Shown one piece after another: positions 1 to 8,502 of a stretch of 64,000 nucleotides of DNA. Numbering within the stretch: position 1 is the stretch's first letter; the number at the start of each line of letters is the position of its first letter. The DNA comes from JAGXSE01 sp040757295 (GTDB lineage: Bacteria > Bacillota > PH28-bin88). The translations under genes and the position numbers were made by a program. The stretch lies in assembly GCA_040757295.1 (NCBI GenBank), contig JBFLXH010000006.1:1-64000 (forward strand), read 5' to 3'. The notes beneath the pieces are model-generated. The model was not told the origin of the DNA, searched no databases, and worked only from the letters and a program-made list of their open reading frames with translations.

Positions 1-6
1 TCATTA
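1..6 (+). repeat. Tail end of a family B repeat
   Basis: The window opens with the last six bases of the family B element (TCATTA), followed by the TA that flanks other copies and then by the right half of a family A element. The rest of this B copy lies outside the window. The assignment rests on the identical junction at the nested site near 59790. Confidence 0.5.
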
Positions 7-152
7 TAAGAGCGGCTACGCCTCTGTATTAACTGGCCCCCTATGGGATTAACCAGTTCTAAGCTCCGGTAAACCGGAGCCAAGAACTGGTCGAATCTAA
101 GCACGAGCGGGGGAAACAATCCCCCGCGAAAAGCCAAGACCCAGTTGAACAA
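7..152 (+). repeat. Family A hairpin repeat, right half
   Basis: This stretch shares its beginning (GAGCGGCTACGCC) and end (CCAAGACCCAGTTGAAC) with copies at 1271-1410 and 59556-59897. It folds into two strong hairpins. Bases 52-60 pair with 83-91 around an inner 7-bp stem (64-70 with 75-81), and a GCGGGGG/CCCCCGC stem follows near 108-128. No reading frame is supported. The left half is replaced by a family B tail at positions 1-6. It forms the 5' border of the yedF upstream region. Confidence 0.7.
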
Positions 153-346
153 AACAAAGCTATAAATTGCTATACTATAAAAAAACGGGGTAAAAAAATT
201 GATCTGTCAAGCCCCCTGGTATAAAGATAAGGAATTCATGGGATTGGTTGAGCTGTCTATTGAAATACCCTTTGATTTGCCGCACTTTGTCAGAAAATAA
301 TAGAAGATATCAGGAAAAGCTCATAAAAAAAATGGAGGAAAACAAG

Positions 347-919
347 GTGGAAAGAATCGTTGATGCCCGAGGTTTATCCTGTCCTTTCCCTGTGGTTAAT
401 ACCAAAAAAGCTATCGCGGAAATAGATTCCGGATTGTTGATCGTAATAGTGGACAACGGCGATGCCAGGGACAATGTTGTCAGGCTGGCCAAAAGCCTAG
501 GATATCCCGCGGAAGTTGATCAGAAAGAAGACGGTTTTTATGTCAAAATCATCAAGGACATCAACTGCGCTAATCAACCGGAGGGAAGGGACTTGGTAAT
601 TCTGATTACTGGGTCTACTTTGGGGCGAGGGAGTGAGGAACTGGGGGCGATATTGATGAAAAGTTTTATTTTTACCCTATCCGAGACTGAGCCCTTGCCA
701 AAAAGCATTATTTTTATTAACAGCGGTGTTTTTCTGACCTGTGAGGGGTCGCCGGTCCTAGAACAGTTGGTTGAACTGGAAAAAAAGGGAACTGAAATTC
801 TCTCTTGCGGCACCTGTCTCGACTACTTCCATTTGAAAGACAAACTGATTAGAGGCAGCATCTCCAATATGTATACTATAGTTGAAAAGCTGTTTAATAA
901 TAAGGCGATAACGCTATAA
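347..919 (+). CDS. yedF: YedF-type selenium metabolism protein (TusA-like plus DsrE-like)
   Basis: This protein fuses an N-terminal TusA/SirA-like domain (residues about 1-70, with the CPFP motif whose Cys is the sulfur/selenium carrier in this family) to a C-terminal DsrE-like domain of about 110 residues with a late Cys-x2-Cys (SCGTC). YedF proteins are associated with selenium handling in bacteria that make selenoproteins or selenated cofactors. The open frame extends up to 248 and an ATG lies at 332. A GGAGG at 334-338 sits 8 nt before GTG 347, however, and family homology begins there, so I choose GTG 347 (190 aa). It is followed 28 bp later by a DUF3343 gene, its usual partner. Neither selD nor selA is in the window. 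Confidence 0.85.
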   Translation: MERIVDARGLSCPFPVVNTKKAIAEIDSGLLIVIVDNGDARDNVVRLAKSLGYPAEVDQKEDGFYVKIIKDINCANQPEGRDLVILITGSTLGRGSEELGAILMKSFIFTLSETEPLPKSIIFINSGVFLTCEGSPVLEQLVELEKKGTEILSCGTCLDYFHLKDKLIRGSISNMYTIVEKLFNNKAITL

Positions 920-947
920 AAATCATGATCCAGCGGAAGGCGATAAA

Positions 948-1226
948 ATGGTGTTTATAATTACCTTTCATTCTGTCTATCAGGCCCTCAACTTTGAAAA
1001 ACAATTTGCTGGTACCGGTCTGTCATTTATCCTGCGCCCGGTTCCCCGAGAAATCAGTTCCAGCTGCGGTATTGCGGCTCAGGTAACTGCTGAAGAAAGT
1101 AGAGTTAAGCAAATATGGGAGGCATGCAAGGAATTACGGGTTGAAACAGAAGCCTTATATTATTTTGACAAAATAAACGGCAAAGCGAATGTTACCCTGA
1201 TTTCCTCCAGCGATGACGCGGAATAG
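948..1226 (+). CDS. DUF3343 putative Se/S carrier-like protein
   Basis: A 92-residue protein with the SSCGIA signature of DUF3343 at about residues 38-43. Its Cys is proposed in the family to carry sulfur or selenium. The family is small and usually sits beside yedF or a cysteine desulfurase, as here. It starts at ATG 948 after an AGCGGAAGG-like ribosome site and is very probably cotranscribed with yedF. The biochemical role is not established. An inverted repeat suited to a terminator follows at 1258-1423 but is split by an inserted repeat. Confidence 0.75.
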   Translation: MVFIITFHSVYQALNFEKQFAGTGLSFILRPVPREISSSCGIAAQVTAEESRVKQIWEACKELRVETEALYYFDKINGKANVTLISSSDDAE

Positions 1227-1257
1227 CGGTTTCACTAAAGATGTAAAGAGCATTATT

Positions 1258-1423
1258 AAACCCCTTTAGGTTTGTCACAGATGGCTACCCGCTCTAATAC
1301 CCCCGCGTCTTTAAAGCGCCGGGGTAAAAGAGCGGCTACGCCACTGTATTAACTGGCTCTAAGCTTCAGCGGGGGTAACAATCTCCCGCTGAAGCCAAGA
1401 CCCAGTTGAACCTGAAGGGGTTT
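1258..1423 (+). terminator. Terminator of the yedF unit, split by a repeat insertion
   Basis: The arms at 1258-1270 and 1411-1423 are 13 bp long and complementary except for one G-T pair. A T-rich tract (GTTGTTTTTT) follows the right arm. The 140 bp between the arms is a complete family A repeat. The simplest reading is an intrinsic terminator whose loop was the insertion site. Confidence 0.6.
1271..1410 (+). repeat. Family A repeat, uninterrupted copy
   Basis: It begins TTTGTCACAGATGGCTACC, like the copies at 43568 and 59556, and ends CCCAGTTGAA, like the copies at 7-152 and 59897. It contains an 11-bp perfect hairpin (GCTTCAGCGGG with CCCGCTGAAGC). At about 1323-1325 it reads straight through the point where the 59556 copy holds a family B element, so it is an empty site. 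No protein is encoded. Confidence 0.75.
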
Positions 1424-1506
1424 GTTGTTTTTTCCCAAGTCTAAAGCGTTTGACCTGTTAACCCTTTAAAACATATGATGGTGTATCAAAGCTAGGGGGA
1501 ATGAAA

Positions 1507-2814
1507 ATGGTTTTACAGGAAGTCCACTGGTTGCGCAGCCACAGGGCCAAGCTTTGTCCTATGCTGAAGAGAGCCGCCCTGGACTGGTATCGATTAAACA
1601 GGCATTACCCATGTTTTTTGCTCAAACCCTTTAGAATTCTAAAACAGCGCTTCCATAAGATTCCCGTTATAGTTCAGGTAGAGGATACCAGAGATCCCGC
1701 TTCTATCTATAGTATAGCTGCATTGGCTAATTGCCAGGTTATTCGCGAACTTCCCCTGATTAATGGTTTTGCAACCAAGGTAAACGCTAAAAGCTTGGAA
1801 AAATTGGTGCAAAGCGTCCATGTAAAAAGGGTGTCCTATGACCGGGAGGTGAGAGCTGTCTTGGATGTGGCTTCTTCCGCCATCGGTTCCGCTGCCCTAT
1901 GGGAAACAGGTCTAACCGGGAAAGGCATTGTGGTTGCGGTATTGGACACGGGGATTTATCCCCATCCTGATCTGGCTGGCAGGATTGTTGGCTTTAAGGA
2001 TTTCGTCAAACATAAATCTGTTCCCTATGATGATAATGGCCATGGAACTCATGTGGCAGGTGACATTGCGGCCAACGGCAGGGAGTCCGAGTTCCGGTAC
2101 CGAGCGCCTGCCCCGGAGGCTGCTCTGGTTGGGGTCAAGGTATTGGATAAGATGGGAATCGGGTCCCTTTCACGAGTAATTGAGGGAATTCAATGGTGCA
2201 TAGAAAACAAGGAGGTTTACGGCATCAAGGTATTGAACCTGTCTCTTGGCAGTGAGGCGGCTGATTCTTATGTAAACGATCCAGTATGCCAGGCGGTTGA
2301 AAAAGCCTGGCAGGCGGGAATAGTGGTCTGCGCTGCGGCAGGGAACAGCGGTCCCGAGGCAGGTACGATTAACTCACCGGGGATCGATCCGGTAGTGATA
2401 ACAGTTGGAGCACTGGATGACCGCAATACGACTAGCCTTGAAGGGAGCTTGGTAGCCGATTTCTCCAGCAGGGGGCCGACTATTGACGGGCTTGTCAAAC
2501 CAGACTTGCTGAGTCCCGGTGTAAATATTATTTCATTACGCTCCCCAGGTTCAAAGCTTGATAAAACAAATAAACAGTCAAGGGTTAATAAATGGTATGC
2601 TTCACTGTCGGGGACATCCATGGCAACTCCGGTTTGTGCCGGAGCAGTAGCCCAGCTGCTGCAATCCAACCCAGCGCTTACGCCTGACCAGGTTAAAGCA
2701 AGGTTAGTGGAAAGCGCAATTAAACTGGAAGACCTTGCCCCGAACGTTCAGGGAGCGGGGATTTTGCATGTACCGGGGGCCGCCGCTTTACAAGAAGGGT
2801 CCAAGGTAATTTAG
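1507..2814 (+). CDS. Subtilisin-like serine protease (S8 family)
   Basis: A subtilase with the full triad: Asp147 in LDTG, His179 in HGTH and Ser371 in GTSMA (numbered from ATG 1507). Residues about 45-110 look like an I9-type propeptide/chaperone, and the catalytic domain fills the rest (435 aa). There is no convincing signal peptide, so it resembles AprX-type intracellular or leaderless subtilases more than secreted ones. Two ATGs lie close together. The AGGGGGA at 1494-1500 is spaced correctly for ATG 1507 but nearly touches ATG 1501. It stands alone, facing the MFS gene. Its substrate is unknown. Confidence 0.9.
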   Translation: MVLQEVHWLRSHRAKLCPMLKRAALDWYRLNRHYPCFLLKPFRILKQRFHKIPVIVQVEDTRDPASIYSIAALANCQVIRELPLINGFATKVNAKSLEKLVQSVHVKRVSYDREVRAVLDVASSAIGSAALWETGLTGKGIVVAVLDTGIYPHPDLAGRIVGFKDFVKHKSVPYDDNGHGTHVAGDIAANGRESEFRYRAPAPEAALVGVKVLDKMGIGSLSRVIEGIQWCIENKEVYGIKVLNLSLGSEAADSYVNDPVCQAVEKAWQAGIVVCAAAGNSGPEAGTINSPGIDPVVITVGALDDRNTTSLEGSLVADFSSRGPTIDGLVKPDLLSPGVNIISLRSPGSKLDKTNKQSRVNKWYASLSGTSMATPVCAGAVAQLLQSNPALTPDQVKARLVESAIKLEDLAPNVQGAGILHVPGAAALQEGSKVI

Positions 2815-2832
2815 CAGATGTTAATTGAACAA

Positions 2833-2876
2833 AGAAATCCTCCAGGGGGCCTTTTTAAGGAAAGGGCCCTGTTCAT
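2833..2876. terminator. Terminator between convergent subtilisin and MFS genes
   Basis: An imperfect hairpin (CAGGG-CC paired with GG-CCCTG, loop TTTTTAAGGAAA) fills the gap between the two converging stop codons. A short T-rich stretch follows on the plus strand. It probably serves both genes, but the stem has bulges, so support is moderate. Confidence 0.4.
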
Positions 2877-2877
2877 T

Positions 2878-4107
2878 TTAATCGGCAGCGGTAAACTTTG
2901 GTTGGGAGGGGAAGCGCCAAATAGCTGCCACTACCAGGAAGAGTATTGATCCCCCTGCATAGGCGTAGAAAAATCCGTGTTTCAACGCCACCACCAGGTA
3001 ACTTAACAAAGGCCCCAATGCAGCTCCCAGGTCCACAGCGATTTGGTATACGGTCAAGACGGAAATGGAAGAAGCGCTTTTGGCTATGTCTGAGGCGAGG
3101 GAATCAACCAGTGTGGTTAAGGAGGTTGCGGAAAGCATTATTGCAGTGATCACCGCCAGCCATAGATATATGGAAAGATTTAACGGGACAAGGGAGAAAA
3201 TCAATGCTGCCCAAAGAAGGGTAAAAATCAGTAAGGGAACGCGTCCTTTCGGGCCGTCAGATAAACGGCCGATTAGTGCGGCAACGAACGGCTCCCAAGT
3301 CCACCGCGCTGCTTGGATGAGTCCTGCTAAAGCGGCAGCCCCTAAAGTAATCCCGAAAAGACCAACGTCTGAACCAAAATTATGCTTCACTACCAGGCTA
3401 AGGGTGGAATTTAATAATCCCTGGATTAGCAAGGCCACTAACAGCCCGGAAAGGATAATTCTGGTTATTCCCTTAGACATCCAGTCAACAGGGGTTTTCG
3501 TCGACTTGTTTGTGACTGATCCAATGGGTTGCTCCTGGGGGATAGAGAAGAATATCAGGGGAACGCCGAAGCAAGTGGCGACACCGAATATCAGGGCAAC
3601 ATTTTTAAAGCCAATTATACCTGTAAGGATTCCGCCAAAGAGCATCCCAAATAGACTGCCAAGCCGGTACAACCCGTTATAAGTCCCCATTAAATGGCCG
3701 CGATTATTATCATTTGCGTACTTAACAACAGCAAAGAGTCCGCCCAAGCGCAGCAGTGACCAGGCCATACCCCAGGCGCACCGCAATACTAACCAGGCCC
3801 ATAAGCCTTTCCCAAGTCCGTAGCCTGTGGTGGTTGTTGCCGCTAGAACTACGGCGATAATTAAGCCTGTTCGCAAGGGGATTTTACTGTAGAACCAGCC
3901 CACCAGCGGATGGGTAGGCAGTCGAATCAGGCGATTGGCGGATAAAAGTAGCCCAACTTCCCAGAGGGAGGCCAGCCCCGCTTCTCTCCAGTAAATGGGA
4001 AGAGCAATGTAAAGCATGGAATCCCCCAGCAGGCAGAGGGCTGTAGTCAGGGCGATAACTATTACCGGCTTAGTGTCTGTGACAGGTAAGTTTGACTTTG
4101 TGAACAT
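2878..4107 (-). CDS. MFS transporter
   Basis: A 409-residue, strongly hydrophobic protein with about twelve predicted membrane spans and a major-facilitator organisation (two six-helix halves with a polar central loop near residue 200). Substrate cannot be inferred. The reading frame is open as far as 4344. I choose ATG 4107 because AGGAGTGG lies about 8 nt upstream and the first membrane helix begins soon after. The longer frame would run into a family B repeat and give an implausible 80-residue tail. Confidence 0.85.
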   Translation of the reverse strand: MFTKSNLPVTDTKPVIVIALTTALCLLGDSMLYIALPIYWREAGLASLWEVGLLLSANRLIRLPTHPLVGWFYSKIPLRTGLIIAVVLAATTTTGYGLGKGLWAWLVLRCAWGMAWSLLRLGGLFAVVKYANDNNRGHLMGTYNGLYRLGSLFGMLFGGILTGIIGFKNVALIFGVATCFGVPLIFFSIPQEQPIGSVTNKSTKTPVDWMSKGITRIILSGLLVALLIQGLLNSTLSLVVKHNFGSDVGLFGITLGAAALAGLIQAARWTWEPFVAALIGRLSDGPKGRVPLLIFTLLWAALIFSLVPLNLSIYLWLAVITAIMLSATSLTTLVDSLASDIAKSASSISVLTVYQIAVDLGAALGPLLSYLVVALKHGFFYAYAGGSILFLVVAAIWRFPSQPKFTAAD

Positions 4108-4330
4108 GCTGTTGCCACTCCTGAAACTTATACTGAATAGTAACCCCCGGGACAGGTTGAAGGTCGAGTCGTTCCGGGGAGCAATTAAAACCTGCTGAGA
4201 AAAGATATGGAGCACTTCGCCAAACAAGTCAAGTTTCCTGTTTTGAAACAGTGGAGAAATTTTTCTTTGCGCTGACTGAGTAATATATGGCCGCCAGGGA
4301 TCTTGGCTGAAACCCTTTCGGTTTTTTTTG

Positions 4331-4432
4331 ATGAGCGAGGCCACTGATTATTCATTGATTTACCGTGGCCTCAAAGCGAATTTCATACTCGGCTTCATTA
4401 TGATAATGCAATTTTATCCCTTGCCGAGTATA
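4331..4432 (-). repeat. Family B two-hairpin repeat (B1)
   Basis: This minus-oriented copy of the roughly 102-bp B element has both inverted repeats intact: GAGGCCAC with GTGGCCTC (last pair changed here) and ATACTCGGC with GCCGAGTAT. A TA follows on the 4432 side. The other border has lost the TA. It sits between the MFS gene and a VanZ remnant. Confidence 0.8.
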
Positions 4433-4465
4433 TAACGCATAGGAAATTATGCTCGTTAAAAAAAT

Positions 4466-4594
4466 GATGAGTATCACCAGACTTTCGTCACCAGCCGCAG
4501 CGGTAATGTCGTGGACGTAGCCATAGACATTATCGGTGTTACGATAGCAACTGCCTTGCTGGTTTTTGCCAGGCCTGCTCGGAGATGGGGATAA
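4466..4594 (+). pseudogene. VanZ-family C-terminal remnant
   Basis: Forward translation from 4466 gives about 42 residues beginning DEYHQTFV, then SRSG and DVAID, then a hydrophobic segment and a stop. This matches the conserved C-terminal pattern of VanZ-like membrane proteins (DE.HQ.F...RSG...DV.ID..G). No start codon or N-terminal membrane helices precede it, and a family B repeat ends 34 bp upstream. I read it as the remains of a vanZ-like gene cut off at its 5' end. Confidence 0.55.
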
Positions 4595-4698
4595 GGGGGG
4601 ATAAGCTGCCTTCCCTTGACAACAGAACTGGACATCTCTATCATATTTTGGTAGAAGCGTTTTGCAGCTATTTATCAATTTGGTGAGGAGGTAAGGAG

Positions 4699-6549
4699 AT
4701 GGACAACCCTACTGACGGGCAGACAAAAGAATTCCAGGCGGAAGTAAGGCATTTATTGGACATCGTTGTAAACTCTCTTTACACTGACCGGGAGATCTTC
4801 TTGCGGGAGTTGATTTCCAATGCTGCCGACGCCCTTGAAAAACTACGCTACCTGCAAGTCACAGGCCAGGAAGTGCAGGATGCCGATTTGCCCCTGGAAA
4901 TTAACATCGAGACTGATAACATTGCCCATACATTAACCATCAGTGATACAGGCATCGGCATGACCGGGGAGGAACTGGTAGAAAATCTGGGTACGATAGC
5001 CCATTCCGGTTCCAGGGAGTTTATCAAGCGCTTGGCCGAGGGGGATCAGAAAGACTTCAATCTCATCGGCCAGTTTGGCGTTGGCTTTTATTCTGCCTTT
5101 ATGGTGGCGAAAAAGGTTACCGTTTACACACGGTCCTATCAGCGGGAGGCTTCTGGCCAGATCTGGGTTTCGGATGGCCTTGGCAGTTATACCATTAGTG
5201 GGGCTTTGGCCTTGAAGCGGGGCACAAAAATTGTCCTCCAGTTAAAAGAAGATGCCCAGGAATTTGCCCGGGAAGAAGCCGTAAAACGGATTATCAAACA
5301 GTACTCCAGTTTTGTTCCCTATCCTATCCTGGTCAACGGCCAAAAGGTAAATACCGTCCAGGCCCTTTGGACCAAAAACAAAAACGAAATCAGTGAAGAG
5401 GAATACACTGAGTTTTACAAGTTTATAGCTACCGCCTATGAGGAACCTTTGTTCAGGCTGCACTTCTCCTCTGACGCTCCATTGTCTATCAATGCCCTTT
5501 TGTTTGTGCCTAAGGACAATTTGGAGCGCCATGGCTTTGGCCGCCTGGACCCCGGGGTCAACCTTTACTGCAAGAAGGTGTTGATCCAGGAAAAAGCCAA
5601 GGATATTTTACCAGAGTGGCTGCGATTTTTAAGAGGAGTTGTAGACAGCGAGGAACTACCCCTCAATATCTCCCGGGAAACCATGCAGGATAGCGCCCTG
5701 ATTGCCAAGCTGCGCAAGGTAATCACCGGTCGTTTCCTTAAATTTATTGATGAGCAGGCCAGGAATGAGCCGGAGAAATATAAGGAGTTCTGGGAAAAGT
5801 TCGGATTTTTTATCAAAGAGGGCGCAGCCACCGATTTCACCCATAAGGACGACCTGGTGAAACTGTTGCGGTTTGAGTCCTCCAAAGGGGAGCCGGGCCA
5901 ACTGGTATCCCTAAAAGAATATGTTGACAGGATGAAGCCGGAGCAAAAATTTATTTACTACATGAACGGCCCTGTCAGGGAAGTAATCGAGGCCAGCCCC
6001 TACCTGGAGATCTTCCGCGAGAATGACCTGGAAGTCCTTTATACCCGCGAGGCGGTGGACGACTATATCTTAAGTCTTTTGGGGCAGTTCCAAGGAAAGA
6101 AAACGGCTTCAGCCGACCAAGCTGACTTAGAACTACCGCCGGGCGTCGAGCAAGCCGGTGGTGAAGAAGCCTTGGGGGAAGCGGAGGCAGCTGCCCTTTC
6201 CCAATGGCTGAAGGGGGTTTTGGGAGAAAAGGTGATGGAGGTGCGGCCGTCTAAACGGCTGGTACGCACCCCAGCTATGGTTCTAAGCCAAGACGGAACT
6301 TACAGCCTGCAGCGCTGGATGCAGTTGGTCAAAAAAGATTTAAACCACAAAGACTCCGGTGTATTGGAAATCAACACCGGGCACCAGGTGATTAAACGTC
6401 TTAATGAATTGCGGCAGGAAGGCGATCCTTTTGCCGGTATTGCCGCAGAACAAATCTTAATAAATGCCCAGATCTCTGCCGGGCTGATCGTAGACCCTAA
6501 GGGTATGGTCGAACGACTGTACCATATTCTGGAAAGAGCTCTGGATTAG
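4699..6549 (+). CDS. htpG: Chaperone HtpG (Hsp90)
   Basis: A 616-residue Hsp90 homologue of normal bacterial length. The N-terminal GHKL ATPase domain shows the ISNAADAL, DTGIGM and GQFGVGFYS motifs. The middle domain carries the catalytic-loop region with NISRE, and the C-terminal third is the dimerisation domain, with an acidic linker near residues 475-500. It acts as an ATP-dependent cytosolic chaperone. ATG 4699 follows GGAGG at 4685-4689 and AAGGAG close to the start. It converges on hsp20 and shares a terminator with it. I found no CIRCE operator upstream. Confidence 0.95.
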   Translation: MDNPTDGQTKEFQAEVRHLLDIVVNSLYTDREIFLRELISNAADALEKLRYLQVTGQEVQDADLPLEINIETDNIAHTLTISDTGIGMTGEELVENLGTIAHSGSREFIKRLAEGDQKDFNLIGQFGVGFYSAFMVAKKVTVYTRSYQREASGQIWVSDGLGSYTISGALALKRGTKIVLQLKEDAQEFAREEAVKRIIKQYSSFVPYPILVNGQKVNTVQALWTKNKNEISEEEYTEFYKFIATAYEEPLFRLHFSSDAPLSINALLFVPKDNLERHGFGRLDPGVNLYCKKVLIQEKAKDILPEWLRFLRGVVDSEELPLNISRETMQDSALIAKLRKVITGRFLKFIDEQARNEPEKYKEFWEKFGFFIKEGAATDFTHKDDLVKLLRFESSKGEPGQLVSLKEYVDRMKPEQKFIYYMNGPVREVIEASPYLEIFRENDLEVLYTREAVDDYILSLLGQFQGKKTASADQADLELPPGVEQAGGEEALGEAEAAALSQWLKGVLGEKVMEVRPSKRLVRTPAMVLSQDGTYSLQRWMQLVKKDLNHKDSGVLEINTGHQVIKRLNELRQEGDPFAGIAAEQILINAQISAGLIVDPKGMVERLYHILERALD

Positions 6550-6559
6550 GGTATAAAAG

Positions 6560-6598
6560 AAAACAGATGGGTAGCGCTCCCCATCTGTTTTGCTTTTT
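6560..6598. terminator. Bidirectional terminator between htpG and hsp20
   Basis: A perfect 12-bp stem (6560-6571 paired with 6580-6591) encloses a short loop. It has A-rich and T-rich flanks on the two sides, so it can stop transcription from both converging genes. Confidence 0.85.
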
Positions 6599-6610
6599 CA
6601 TCGAGTTTAT

Positions 6611-7063
6611 CTATTGGATGTCCAACTTTACAGACCTAGGCTTAACATCTTCGGCCTTTGGCAGCACAATGTGGAGGACTCCGTGCCGGTAAGTCGCCTT
6701 CACATTATCAGGGTCAATGGCGGCAGGGAGGGTAAAGCTGCGGTCAAAACGGCCCGTCCGGCGTTCCCGCCGTACGAAATTTGCCCCTTCCCGTTCCTCC
6801 GTGAAGGAGGCTACTTCTCCGCTGATCCTTAAAGACTGCTTGGTTACGCTGATGTTAATGTTGTCTTGCTTCACCCCTGGCATTTCCGCTTCTACAATAA
6901 TCTCGTTATCGGTTTCGCTGACATTGATTGCTGGCGCCCACTGGTAAGTCCCTTCTGTACCTGTAAAGGGCAGCCGGGAAAAAGAATCAGCAAATACCCT
7001 GTTAAGTTCATTCCGGAGGTTCTGCAGTTCCCCAAACGGGCTCCAACGCATCAGATCACTCAT
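6611..7063 (-). CDS. Small heat shock protein, Hsp20/alpha-crystallin family
   Basis: A 150-residue sHSP. The N-terminal arm starts with SDLMRWSPFGEL. The alpha-crystallin domain (about residues 42-140) includes the conserved GVLHIVLPK strand near the C-terminus. Members hold unfolded proteins in the cytosol without ATP. ATG 7063 has an AGAGGTGG ribosome site. It lies tail to tail with htpG, making a small heat-shock locus. Confidence 0.93.
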   Translation of the reverse strand: MSDLMRWSPFGELQNLRNELNRVFADSFSRLPFTGTEGTYQWAPAINVSETDNEIIVEAEMPGVKQDNINISVTKQSLRISGEVASFTEEREGANFVRRERRTGRFDRSFTLPAAIDPDNVKATYRHGVLHIVLPKAEDVKPRSVKLDIQ

Positions 7064-7347
7064 TTTTTACCACCTCTTTTTGTTATTTGCCTTTATTCTT
7101 TTCTTGGATCAAAGATTTCATTCAACCACCCCGTTAGGCTTATGTATCCTGCGCCCAAACAAAAGTATTTTGATAAGAACATGGGTTTCCGACAGCCATT
7201 GACGGGGATTTCATGGTAAATTAGAGTTAGTGGCATTTTTAGTGTTTCTTGCCAAGGCAATACTATATATGGGGAAAATATGGGGAAACCTGCTGAACTG
7301 TCATTATCCGTTTTTTCCTGGAGGAAACTAAAGGGGAGGTAATATCA
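7064..7347. other. Divergent intergenic region, hsp20 / sbcD
   Basis: This 284-bp A+T-rich gap must hold the promoters for hsp20 (leftward) and sbcDC (rightward). I see no CIRCE inverted repeat, no hairpin of note and no family A or B repeat. No promoter is clear enough to mark. Confidence 0.4.
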
Positions 7348-8502
7348 ATGCGGATACTCCATACGTCCGACTGGCATTTAGGCCGGATTTTCCACGGCAT
7401 TCACCTGACTGAAGACCAGGCCTACCTGCTGGACCAGTTTGTCCATTTGGTAAAGGATGTTCGCCCGGAAATAATCCTCATCGCGGGAGATGTCTATGAC
7501 CGGTCAGTACCCCCCACCGAGGCGGTAAAACTGCTGGATGAGGTTCTATCCCGGATCATCATGGATCTAAAGGTTCCTGTGATGCTGATCGCCGGAAACC
7601 ACGATAGCCCCGAACGCTTGGGTTTTGGCACCCGGTTACTGGCCCAGCAGGAGTTATTTCTGTTCGGGCAGCTGGATAAAAACCTATCCCCCGTAGTCCT
7701 CCATGACAGCCACGGCCCCGTCCATTTTTGTCCGGTCCCCTATGCCGAGCCCCCTTTGGTAAAGGATAGGTTGGGGGCCCAGGAGGCAGGAGACCACAAC
7801 CTGGCTATGATGGCAGCTGTAAACCACTTCATGGCACAAGTACCGCCCGGGGCTCGAACAGTGGCTTTGGCCCATGCTTACGTCCTCGGCTGCCAGGAAA
7901 GCGAATCTGAACGCCCCTTATCTGTCGGTGGGGCCGGCAGCGTTGATACCGCCTGTTTTAAGCCATTTCATTATTCGGCTCTGGGCCACCTGCACCAACC
8001 CCAGTCTGCCGGTAGTGGCCATATCCGTTATGCCGGTTCTTTGATGAAGTACTCTTTTTCGGAAACATCTCAGCGCAAATCCATTACTCTGGTGGAAATG
8101 GATAAAGAAGGAAAAGTCCGCCAGGAAGAAATAGTCTTGTCTCCCCGTAGAGAGGTGCGCCGCCTGGAAGGATATTTAACCGATATCCTGGCAGGGCCGT
8201 CAAAGGGGGAAAACAGAGAAGATTACCTCATGGTCTTTTTAAAAGACACCGGCGCTATCCTTGATATAATGGGTAAGCTGCGTGCGGTGTACCCCAATGT
8301 CCTCCATATTGAACGGTCCTACCTGGGGGAAGGCGGTGTTTTGCGCGGAATGGGAGGAGACCACCGCCGCCTAAGCGAGCTGGACCTGTTTTCTTCCTTC
8401 TTTAAAGAGGTTACCGGAAAAACGTTATCGGATGGAGAAACAAGGGTTTTCGTGAATACAGTAAATACCCTTAACCGGGAAGAGAGGGAGGCCTTGGTAT
8501 GA
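7348..8502 (+). CDS. sbcD: Nuclease SbcCD subunit D
   Basis: A 384-residue Mre11-type phosphoesterase with the metal-binding signatures in order: DWHLG near residue 8, GDVYDR near 48, GNHDSPER near 85 and the GHLHQPQ motif near 215. With SbcC it makes a double-strand exonuclease/hairpin endonuclease that processes DNA ends and palindromes. ATG 7348 follows GGGGAGG. Its stop overlaps the start of sbcC by ATGA, so translation is coupled. Cleaving hairpin DNA is notable in a genome with many palindromic repeats, but that link is speculative. Confidence 0.95.
   Translation: MRILHTSDWHLGRIFHGIHLTEDQAYLLDQFVHLVKDVRPEIILIAGDVYDRSVPPTEAVKLLDEVLSRIIMDLKVPVMLIAGNHDSPERLGFGTRLLAQQELFLFGQLDKNLSPVVLHDSHGPVHFCPVPYAEPPLVKDRLGAQEAGDHNLAMMAAVNHFMAQVPPGARTVALAHAYVLGCQESESERPLSVGGAGSVDTACFKPFHYSALGHLHQPQSAGSGHIRYAGSLMKYSFSETSQRKSITLVEMDKEGKVRQEEIVLSPRREVRRLEGYLTDILAGPSKGENREDYLMVFLKDTGAILDIMGKLRAVYPNVLHIERSYLGEGGVLRGMGGDHRRLSELDLFSSFFKEVTGKTLSDGETRVFVNTVNTLNREEREALV

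Noticed and set aside
248..919. Selenocysteine-encoding in-frame TGA linked to the selenium genes
   Set aside because: No gene in the window shows homology continuing through a TGA with a downstream stem-loop. The Se link rests only on yedF/DUF3343.
2268..2669. 133-codon minus-strand frame inside the subtilisin gene
   Set aside because: It is antisense to the catalytic domain and has no homology-like features.
3065..3682. 205-codon plus-strand open frame opposite the MFS transporter
   Set aside because: Its composition is that of an antisense shadow, it has no ribosome site or recognisable domain, and the minus-strand membrane protein explains the sequence.
4331..4432. CRISPR array made of the recurring 102-bp sequence
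   Set aside because: Copies are dispersed over 60 kb in both orientations, far longer than CRISPR repeats, with no regular spacers and no cas genes.
4352..4678. 108-codon minus-strand open frame upstream of htpG
   Set aside because: It runs through a family B repeat and antisense to the VanZ remnant. It has no ribosome site.
7064..7347. CIRCE/HrcA operator for the heat-shock genes
   Set aside because: I looked for TTAGCACTC-N9-GAGTGCTAA before hsp20 and htpG and found nothing close.
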